Positions 33,771-39,383 of a stretch of 39,383 bases of DNA are shown here, piece by piece. The DNA comes from Flavobacteriaceae bacterium (lineage in GTDB: Bacteria; Bacteroidota; Bacteroidia; Flavobacteriales; Weeksellaceae). The stretch is from assembly GCA_031277475.1 (NCBI GenBank), contig JAITMJ010000147.1, positions 1 through 39,383 of the forward strand. Direction: 5' to 3'. Position 1 is the first letter of the stretch, and the number at the start of each line of letters is the position of its first letter. Under the pieces are notes generated by a model. It ran no database searches. It was given only the letters and a program-made list of their open reading frames with translations, and was not told where the DNA came from. Both the position numbers and the translations under genes were made by a program.

Positions 33771-33929
33771 TCAGACTTTTTTATATTTCAATCTCTTTTT
33801 AAATTCCCCCAAAATACCGATTCCGGCGAGGAATATTAAAAGCAAATTGTCTGTGAAAGTTTTATTGAGCCAATCAAAAATCAGCCAAAACATTAATCCG
33901 ATTGGAAATAAAAATTCTTTTCTGTTCAT
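33771..33929 (-). CDS. Small membrane protein (52 aa)
   Basis: A short frame below usual length cut-offs. It reads MNRKEFLFPIGLMFWLIFDW, then a polar turn LNKTFTDN, then LLLIFLAGIGILG and a basic tail EFKKRLKYKKV. Two hydrophobic helices with a short loop and a positively charged end are what a small two-span inner-membrane peptide looks like. Codon use fits the neighbours. Function is unknown. Confidence 0.6.
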   Translation of the reverse strand: MNRKEFLFPIGLMFWLIFDWLNKTFTDNLLLIFLAGIGILGEFKKRLKYKKV

Positions 33930-34151
33930 TTTTTTAGATGTAAGAATTGAGATTTCAATTTTTCAAACCAACCAACGTTCCGATGATTTCCGCCGCCTTT
34001 TCCCCGAAATTTTTTTTTTGAACTGCTTGAAATGTGGTTTTTAAGGAGGAATGAATTACATTTTTTAATGTGTTTGACCCGCTATAAAAATTTCAGAGTT
34101 CTGATTTTGAGATTAATATAAGAAATTATAAAAAACCTAATTCTCTCATTT

Positions 34152-34439
34152 TCAAACTAAAAAAACATCCTCTATTTCCGTCATTCTCATCATCACGGAA
34201 CGTGCGTAAGAGCAGTGCGGATAAACTTTCCAAGCGTTTTCTCGTGCGAATTTCAAGATTTCTTCCACCAAGAGTTTTCCGTTTCCTTGTCCTTCAAATT
34301 TCGGATGAACGAGCACGAAAGAAATAATCAGTTTTTTATCTTCCGGAAAAATGGTATAAGTCACTTTTCCGATTTCTTCGGTTTCGTTGCGAAGCGCGAT
34401 GAACCCGCCGTTTCCCGATTGATAATTTTCAAATTTCAT
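34152..34439 (-). CDS. YjdJ-type GNAT N-acetyltransferase
   Basis: A 95-residue protein of the small GNAT class (Gcn5-like, YjdJ). GKVTYTIFPEDKKLIISFVLVHPKFEGQGNGKLLVEEIL carries the acetyl-CoA loop G-Q-G-N-G-K, and FARENAWKVYPHCSYARS is the family end. The C-terminal ten residues (MMRMTEIEDVFLV) are short. It lies 40 bp after the antitoxin-like gene on the same strand. Its acceptor is unknown. Confidence 0.85.
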   Translation of the reverse strand: MKFENYQSGNGGFIALRNETEEIGKVTYTIFPEDKKLIISFVLVHPKFEGQGNGKLLVEEILKFARENAWKVYPHCSYARSVMMRMTEIEDVFLV

Positions 34440-34479
34440 CTGTTTATATTTTATTTAAATCGACTTCCCAAAAATTCTC

Positions 34480-34710
34480 TCAATGCTGTTTTATATTCAA
34501 CAAATCGTCCAACGTTTTATACCCTTCGATTCCGTTCATCTCAATATCTTCCGACATCATTTTTGCCTCGGATAACGCCGCTTTAAACAAAGAAATTTTC
34601 CGATTTTTCACCTCGCTTTTACGGCGAATAATTCCCGAGCCGATTAAACCGGTCAGCACTTGTTTTGCGTATTTATTTTTTTCGTCGTATTTGATGGTCA
34701 TTGTTGTCAT
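34480..34710 (-). CDS. Small antitoxin-like protein
   Basis: A 76-residue protein with the N-terminal strand MTTMTIKYDEKNKYAKQVLTG followed by a helix, then a basic stretch (IIRRKSEVKNRK) and an acidic C-terminal helix (EAKMMSEDIEMNGIEGYKTLDDLL). This layout resembles small Bacteroidetes antitoxins that precede RelE-type toxins, but no RelE-type gene is next to it; a GNAT gene follows instead. The family call is tentative. Confidence 0.55.
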   Translation of the reverse strand: MTTMTIKYDEKNKYAKQVLTGLIGSGIIRRKSEVKNRKISLFKAALSEAKMMSEDIEMNGIEGYKTLDDLLNIKQH

Positions 34711-34773
34711 AACATCAATTTTTAGAGTGTTTTCGGAATATGCAAATGTATAATTTTTTTTCTCGTTGTAAAT

Positions 34774-35706
34774 TCACCCATTAATTTGATTAAAAATTCC
34801 ATCCAAAAGCATCGCGATAATTCCGATAAAAATCCAGATTTTCAACAGATTAAGTGCTACAAAAACGGGAACTCTTTTGGGGCTCAAAATTAAATAAACG
34901 GCAATGGCGATGATGATTAATCCTGCCTCGAAATAGAGATTCATAATGTTGTAAACCTTGCTTTTTTCGATTAAAATTACGGAAATTGCTGCCAAAACCA
35001 TCAGGAAAAAAATTAAAATCAAGCGCGAAATTCTACTGTCGAAAACATTGGGAATGGTAGAATATCCGAAAAGTTTATCGGCGTTTTTTGTGAGTGCATC
35101 TTTCAGAATATCAATGATTAACAAAATTAAAAACAGAAACAAAGCCATCAAAAAAATCTTCATCGAAAATGCGCCGTAATACACCAACATTCCGAAAAAC
35201 GGATAAAGCGTGAGGGCGACAAAAGTGAGGTTGTTCAGAATTAAAATTTTTGAAATTTTGTGGCTGTAAAACCACATAACGAATTGATAAACAACAAGAA
35301 AAATAAAAACCCTTCGCGAAATAAACACCGAAATTCCAAGCGAAATGAGGTTGAGCGAAAGGTAGGCGTAGAGAAAATATTTTTGTTCCAGAAAACTTTG
35401 GATTTTGGTGCGCAGCGGTTTTGTGATGCGGTCTTTTTCGCGGTCGTAGAACTGATTGATAATTCCGCCTGCCAAAATGCTGAGAATGGTGCAAAAAATA
35501 ATGCCGTGAACTTTGAAATCAAAAACAAATTTCCGCAAACTTTCTTCGCGATTAAACAAAAAAAACGTGGAAACATAAAGCGCAAAAGCGAGGATGACTA
35601 CGGACGTGAACCGCATTCCCAGAAGGAAACCAAGCAGTTGCGAAACTCTGTAGAGAAAGAATTTTTGTGGAGATTTTAGCGATTGGAAATCATCTTTTCC
35701 GGACAT
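34774..35706 (-). CDS. UbiA-family prenyltransferase
   Basis: A 310-residue integral membrane enzyme with about eight or nine hydrophobic spans. The first Asp-rich motif is N84-QFY-D88-REK-D92, a variant of NDxxDxxxD. The second lies at 199-210 (D199, D203, D210, in DILKDALTKNAD) and is followed by GYSTIPN. UbiA enzymes attach a polyprenyl chain to an aromatic or polar acceptor. It is 16 bp after the mevalonate kinase gene, which supplies isoprenoid precursors, so a lipid-quinone or related role is likely. The acceptor is not clear from sequence. Confidence 0.85.
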   Translation of the reverse strand: MSGKDDFQSLKSPQKFFLYRVSQLLGFLLGMRFTSVVILAFALYVSTFFLFNREESLRKFVFDFKVHGIIFCTILSILAGGIINQFYDREKDRITKPLRTKIQSFLEQKYFLYAYLSLNLISLGISVFISRRVFIFLVVYQFVMWFYSHKISKILILNNLTFVALTLYPFFGMLVYYGAFSMKIFLMALFLFLILLIIDILKDALTKNADKLFGYSTIPNVFDSRISRLILIFFLMVLAAISVILIEKSKVYNIMNLYFEAGLIIIAIAVYLILSPKRVPVFVALNLLKIWIFIGIIAMLLDGIFNQING

Positions 35707-35722
35707 TTTTTCCGAGATTTTT

Positions 35723-36649
35723 TTAGAATCTGTAAATCACCTCTTTGTTGAAACTTTTCAGCATTTTTTCGGCCTTTGCATAGTCTTTTGCAAATCCCAA
35801 AATATAGCCGCCGCCACCGCTTCCGCAGAGTTTCAGGTAATAAATATTCGTATCCAAGCCTTTTTTCCACGCATTGAAAAGATTTTCGGGAATCATCGGT
35901 CGGAAATGTTCGTATGCCCAAACGGAAAGCTTTTTCAAGTTTTTGAAAAACGGGCTCATCTCTTTTTTCAAGAAAGCATCGATGCACGCATTGTTGTAGC
36001 GGATAAATTCTTCTTTCAATGTTTTTCGGAAACCTTCGGTTTTCATTTTTTCAAAGAAAATTTGAATCATCGGTCCGGTTTCTCCCGCTGTTCCGGAATC
36101 TATCAAGAAAATCGCACCTTTTCCGGCTTCGCTTTTCGGGATGAAAACTTGGTTCACATTTTCTTTATTTTCGATGAAAATCGGGAGTTTCATATAGCAA
36201 ATCAGCGGGTCTATTCCCGAACTTTTTCCATGAAAATGATTTTCCATTTCGCCAAAAACAGTTCTCAATTTCTTCAAAGTATCTTTGGAAATATTTTCGG
36301 GCAGATGTTTTATGTAAGAATATTTTTCAAAAACTGCGGCTACCAACGCTCCGGAACTTCCCACGCCGTAACCTTGCGGAATGTTGGAATCAAAGAAAAG
36401 CCCGTGCGAAATATCTTGCCGAAACTGCGAAACGTCAATTTTAAAATCTTCGGGCAGTTCCAAATTCGCCAAATATTGAGAAAATTTTTGCAGGTGCAGA
36501 TTTGATTTTTTTTCAAACTCCGAATCCAAACCGGAAAATTTGAAAGCACCGTTGTAAAAATTGTATGGCAACGTCAATCCTTGAGAGTTTTCGATGATTC
36601 CGTATTCACCGAAAAGGAGAATTTTTGCATAAAACAAAGGGTTCGTCAT
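35723..36649 (-). CDS. Mevalonate kinase (GHMP kinase)
   Basis: A 308-residue GHMP kinase that phosphorylates mevalonate with ATP in the isoprenoid pathway. AKILLFGEYGIIEN (8-21) is the N-terminal GHMP motif, PQGYGVGSSGALVAA (91-105) the ATP loop and KLCGSGGGGYILGF the C-terminal motif 3. Possession of the mevalonate route is known in many flavobacteria. It leads an operon with the UbiA gene. Diphosphomevalonate decarboxylase, a close homologue, is less likely given the full GEYG motif and the length. Confidence 0.85.
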   Translation of the reverse strand: MTNPLFYAKILLFGEYGIIENSQGLTLPYNFYNGAFKFSGLDSEFEKKSNLHLQKFSQYLANLELPEDFKIDVSQFRQDISHGLFFDSNIPQGYGVGSSGALVAAVFEKYSYIKHLPENISKDTLKKLRTVFGEMENHFHGKSSGIDPLICYMKLPIFIENKENVNQVFIPKSEAGKGAIFLIDSGTAGETGPMIQIFFEKMKTEGFRKTLKEEFIRYNNACIDAFLKKEMSPFFKNLKKLSVWAYEHFRPMIPENLFNAWKKGLDTNIYYLKLCGSGGGGYILGFAKDYAKAEKMLKSFNKEVIYRF

Positions 36650-36672
36650 TTGGTTTTCAACTTTTTACAGTG

Positions 36673-36680
36673 CAAAAGTA
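36673..36680 (-). promoter_or_regulatory. -7 box of the mevalonate kinase operon
   Basis: TACTTTTG on the minus strand matches TAnnTTTG exactly, 23 bp before the ATG. Confidence 0.5.
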
Positions 36681-36864
36681 CAAAATTTCAAGAATTAGAA
36701 TATTGATTTGTTTTAAAAATCAGTTCGAACGTATTAAAAGCACGTTCAACAAACGGTTTGTGGTTACATTGCTTCAGAAGATTAGCCCTCGCTTTGTGTA
36801 ATTTCTTGTTTTAATTCAACCCGTGATTCGCATGAATTTCTAATTTTTTAAATCGTCTAATCCC

Positions 36865-38208
36865 TCACCCATCCACTTCCTCAAAAAATGCGCTTACTTT
36901 TTTCATAAATGCTTGTCCGAATGTCAGTCTTTCTCTTTTGGTTTTTTTGCTTTGAGGAGATTCTGTTTCTTCTTGATTTTCAACGGATTCTGTGTTTTGC
37001 TCTTCGAGTTTTATTTCTTCTTCTGCCGGATTTTCGCCTGTGGGTTTTTTGTCGCGAATTTTTAAACTTTCCATCAACAAGCCGATGGCGGTTGCAAATT
37101 CGGGATTTTTTAAATATTCGTCTTTATCGTTCGCAACGTATTCATTGGCAAACCCGATTCTGCTGTCGAATCCTGTGATGTAATTCGCCAACTGCCGCAG
37201 ATTTTTAAGGTTTGAGCCACCGCCCGTCAATACAATTCCGCCGATGAGTTTTTTCTTTTGCTCGAATGCGCCGTAGGCTTTGAGTTCGGTGTTTACCATT
37301 TCCAAAATTTCTTCGATGCGCGCGTTAATCACTTTAGCCAAAGTTCTGAGAGAAATTTCGCGGTCTTGTCTTCCGTGCAATCCGGGAATTGTAACAAATG
37401 TAGTGTCTTTTTCCAAATCCGGAATCGCCGAACCGAACTTCACTTTTAGTTTCTCGGCATATTTTTCTATAATCGAACAGCCTTCTTTGATATCATTGGT
37501 AATGATGCCGCCGCCGTACGGAATGACGCAGGTGTGGCGAATAATATTGTCCTTAAAAATCGCAATATCCGTAGTTCCGCCGCCGATATCCACAATAGCA
37601 ACGCCGGCTTCTTTTTCTTCTTTCGCGAGAACGGCTTCGGAGGAAGCAAGCGGTTCCAAAGTGAGTGCTTCCATTTCCAAACCTGCCTCTTTCACACAGC
37701 GCGCAATATTTCGAATGCTTGCCATTTGCCCGACAACCACATGGAATTTCGCATCCAAGCGTTTTCCGTGCATTCCGACGGGTTCCTGAATTTCGTCTTC
37801 GGCATCCACTTTATATTCCTGCGGAAGAACGTGCACGATTTCCTCGCCCGGCAACATCGGAAGTTTTTTCACCTGCTCTTTCAGAACTTCAATATCTTCT
37901 TCCGTGATGTAGGTTTCCGGATTTTCGCGCATAATGTAATCCGAATGTTGCAAAGAACGGATGTGTTTTCCGGCAACGCCTACGGTTACTTTCGTAATGG
38001 GAATTCCCGAACTTTTTTCCGCTTCCTGCACCGCCGTTTGTATGGAAGTGATGGTTTGCGCAATGTTGGTTACAATTCCTCTGTGAACGCCGAGACTTTT
38101 GGATTTTCCCACGCCGAGAACTTCAATTTTGCCGTGAGAATTTCGTCTGCCGACTATGGCGACAATTTTTGTGGTTCCAATGTCTAAACCTACTGAATAG
38201 TTTTCCAT
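36865..38208 (-). CDS. ftsA: Cell division protein FtsA
   Basis: A 447-residue actin-like protein that anchors FtsZ to the membrane and recruits the divisome. The phosphate-1 motif GLDIGTTKIVAIVG, the phosphate-2 motif VAIVDIGGGTTDIAIF, the SHS2 subdomain after about residue 85 and IVLTGGGSNL are present. A charged linker rich in Glu (about 395-430) leads to a C-terminal amphipathic helix (GQAFMKKVSAFFEEV) that should insert into the membrane. The gene is separated from ftsQ and ftsZ, which normally flank it; both are missing here. Confidence 0.95.
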   Translation of the reverse strand: MENYSVGLDIGTTKIVAIVGRRNSHGKIEVLGVGKSKSLGVHRGIVTNIAQTITSIQTAVQEAEKSSGIPITKVTVGVAGKHIRSLQHSDYIMRENPETYITEEDIEVLKEQVKKLPMLPGEEIVHVLPQEYKVDAEDEIQEPVGMHGKRLDAKFHVVVGQMASIRNIARCVKEAGLEMEALTLEPLASSEAVLAKEEKEAGVAIVDIGGGTTDIAIFKDNIIRHTCVIPYGGGIITNDIKEGCSIIEKYAEKLKVKFGSAIPDLEKDTTFVTIPGLHGRQDREISLRTLAKVINARIEEILEMVNTELKAYGAFEQKKKLIGGIVLTGGGSNLKNLRQLANYITGFDSRIGFANEYVANDKDEYLKNPEFATAIGLLMESLKIRDKKPTGENPAEEEIKLEEQNTESVENQEETESPQSKKTKRERLTFGQAFMKKVSAFFEEVDG

Positions 38209-38226
38209 GCTTTTTTTGTTTAATGA

Positions 38227-38249
38227 GCCCCCTGTCCCCCGAAGGGGGC
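38227..38249. repeat. GC-rich palindromic element, copy 1 upstream of ftsA
   Basis: GCCCCCTG, TCCCCC, GAA and GGGGGC form a palindrome of the family found inside the T9SS surface protein gene. It starts 19 bp beyond the ftsA start codon. Confidence 0.75.
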
Positions 38250-38412
38250 AAAATTCCTAATAATTGACATTCTATTTTGCCGTCTTTTGCCACATATTTT
38301 TTTAATTTTCTTTCATTTGAATCGGCGAAACCTAACACAAATGAAAAAAAACAAAGTTTTTTTGAAATTTGCCGACGAAACCGAGGTTCGGCGTAGCCAA
38401 TCCTGCGGATTT

Positions 38413-38434
38413 CCCCCTTTGGGGGATAGGGGGC
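38413..38434. repeat. GC-rich palindromic element, copy 2 (inverted)
   Basis: CCCCC, TTT, GGGGG, ATA and GGGGGC form the same element in the opposite orientation to 38227-38249. Some 160 bp without a gene separate the two copies. Confidence 0.75.
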
Positions 38435-38559
38435 TTTTAGTTCAAAATCCAAAAATCCGAAATTTATTTGTTTTATGCTATTTATTTTTTAAACAATTAT
38501 CAACAATTACTCTGTATTCACCGTTGTTATTATTGACGGTTATTCCATTGAGTAGCAAT

Positions 38560-38967
38560 CTATTCCGATTTGCTCTTCCAAAATTCCAACTGTTCTTCTA
38601 TATCTTTGATTTTCTGTTCATAAAAATCTTTGATTTCTTTTATTCGGTCTTCATATTGTTCAATCAATTTTTCTGTGGTTTCCTTATTTTCTTGAAGCAA
38701 GGTTTCCACATAATAACCGGTTGAGCTGTCATAATTGGTTAGATTCACGGTTTTGGTTCTGCCAATATCGTGAAAAAATTCTTTTGGTGTGGTTTCAAAA
38801 GTTTTCATTATTTCATCCAAATATTTTGCCCAAGAATAGGTATCTCCCGACTCTAAACGCTGATAAGCAGAACGTGTAATATTCAGTTTTTCCGCCATAT
38901 CTTCATGGTTATATCCTTTTTTATGTCTCAGGTGTTTTATCTTTTTTACAATTTCTTTGTTAATCAT
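38560..38967 (-). CDS. XRE-family transcriptional regulator with coiled coil
   Basis: A 135-residue protein. Residues about 6-60 form an XRE/Cro helix-turn-helix (IKHLRHKKGYNHEDMAEKLNITRSAYQRLESGDTY). The C-terminal 50 residues (NKETTEKLIEQYEDRIKEIKDFYEQKIKDIEEQLEF) have the heptad pattern of a coiled coil, suggesting a dimer. It is divergent from the small gene at 39119, and an ATTGAT-T-ATCAAT palindrome lies between them, a candidate self-operator. Confidence 0.8.
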   Translation of the reverse strand: MINKEIVKKIKHLRHKKGYNHEDMAEKLNITRSAYQRLESGDTYSWAKYLDEIMKTFETTPKEFFHDIGRTKTVNLTNYDSSTGYYVETLLQENKETTEKLIEQYEDRIKEIKDFYEQKIKDIEEQLEFWKSKSE

Positions 38968-39033
38968 TTTGCGAGTATTTTAAGACGAAAATAGAATATT
39001 TTACCCGAAATATAGTCAATACGTTTATATATC

Positions 39034-39046
39034 ATTGATTATCAAT
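39034..39046. promoter_or_regulatory. 13-bp palindrome, candidate XRE operator
   Basis: ATTGAT and ATCAAT flank a central T. It lies in the divergent intergenic region, 67 bp upstream of the XRE start and 46-58 bp upstream of the small gene's -33-like TTG (39091-39093). Confidence 0.4.
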
Positions 39047-39118
39047 AGCATAAAAAACCCAAATATATCGCTGAAAACCCATTTTTAGGGTTGCAATTCC
39101 GAGGGAAAAAGTAAATCT

Positions 39119-39316
39119 TTGTCCCATCAATTTTTAAACAACAACTTCACTATAAAAATTAAAAACAAAGCGGATGAAGATTGGGTTTTAAAAATGAAAC
39201 AAATATTCGAATATATGGTTTTGCCGATTTCCAAAAAAACGGATATGCCCGCCAAAGCAGAAAAAATTGGCAGAAAAAGTATGCAACGCTTGAAGTGCGA
39301 ATTAATTAAAATGTAA
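39119..39316 (+). CDS. Small hypothetical protein
   Basis: A short frame of 65 codons from a TTG, or 40 codons from the ATG at 39194. The residues ADEDWVLKMKQIFEYMV and the basic tail look like protein, and a strong terminator begins 6 bp after the stop, so the region is probably transcribed. A promoter-like TTG (39091-39093) followed 20 bp later by AATCTTTG (39114-39121) overlaps the TTG codon, which favours the ATG start. I recognise no family. Confidence 0.45.
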   Translation: MSHQFLNNNFTIKIKNKADEDWVLKMKQIFEYMVLPISKKTDMPAKAEKIGRKSMQRLKCELIKM

Positions 39317-39321
39317 TTTCA

Positions 39322-39370
39322 AAATACCCGGATTAAAAAAAACGAGCTTCTCAGATTCGGGTATTTTTTT
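39322..39370 (+). terminator. Strong rho-independent terminator
   Basis: AAATACCCG (39322-39330) pairs perfectly with CGGGTATTT (39358-39366), with a further partly paired GAT/ATT inside, and a run of T follows. It ends the small plus-strand gene. Confidence 0.85.
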
Positions 39371-39383
39371 AACAAAAACAATG

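Larger units (their letters stand above)
38209..38559. other. Repeat-bearing intergenic region between ftsA and the XRE gene
   Basis: About 350 bp without a supported gene. It holds the two inverted GC-rich palindromic elements and, between them, a stretch with ACCGAGGTTCGGCGTAGCC (38380-38398), related to the GC-rich heptanucleotide type. The ftsA promoter must lie here, but I see no clear -7 box. Confidence 0.5.

Noticed and set aside
33739-34044. Plus-strand frame of 101 codons
   Set aside because: It overlaps the minus-strand 52-aa membrane peptide, is rich in unlikely residue runs and has no start signal.
36727-36747. GAACGT...ACGTTC hairpin as a terminator of ftsA
   Set aside because: The stem is only 6 bp with no adjacent T tract, so support is too weak.

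Overview
The window looks like chromosome from a low-GC flavobacterium, most likely of the Chryseobacterium/Weeksellaceae type (inference). Supporting signs are type IX secretion (T9SS) C-terminal sorting domains, -7 boxes of the Bacteroidetes form TAnnTTTG in front of several genes, a mevalonate-pathway kinase beside a UbiA-type prenyltransferase, a Bacteroidetes-type SecA without the usual C-terminal zinc tail, and a very long LptD. I see no rRNA, tRNA or CRISPR array.

Layout. 1-3500: a rhodanese gene and the outer-membrane LPS assembly gene lptD. 3587-8162: an AT-rich two-gene operon that looks like an anti-phage or conflict system. Its first gene encodes a SAMHD1-like HD phosphohydrolase fused to a phosphoribosyltransferase-like domain. 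Its second encodes a ThsA-like SIR2-SLOG NADase. No TIR (ThsB) partner is present, so this is the best candidate for an undescribed system. 8163-12120: elaA, a zinc-ribbon protein, pdhA, a Fic protein, an ABM-domain protein and a frameshifted IS1595-type transposase remnant. 12200-19490: a T9SS-exported M23 peptidase, small DUF4160/DUF2442 and YwqK-type genes, a T9SS beta-helix surface protein and an orphan TPR histidine kinase. The peptidase, the surface protein and the kinase share an identical 25-bp upstream element, which suggests a small regulon. 19700-25500: secA, a free-standing RapZ C-terminal domain gene followed by a MurU-like nucleotidyltransferase, upp and comF. 25800-33660: an aminotransferase, a DUF3857 transglutaminase protein, ferritin, two secreted small proteins, cysS and an unknown gene. 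33770-36650: a 52-aa membrane peptide, a small GNAT, an antitoxin-like gene, UbiA and mevalonate kinase. 36865-39383: ftsA without its usual neighbours, an XRE regulator and a divergent small gene with a strong terminator.

A second theme is repeats. A degenerate heptanucleotide repeat, roughly YRRRRTT, occurs at many intergenic sites in GC-rich and AT-rich versions. It has also entered the cysS reading frame, where 15 units encode five seven-residue repeats, and it supplies the apparent TTG start of cysS. A GC-rich palindromic element (CCCCC-TTT-GGGGG type) lies twice upstream of ftsA and once in frame inside the sorting domain of the T9SS surface protein. Both cases resemble in-frame capture of intergenic repeats, as known for Rickettsia palindromic elements.
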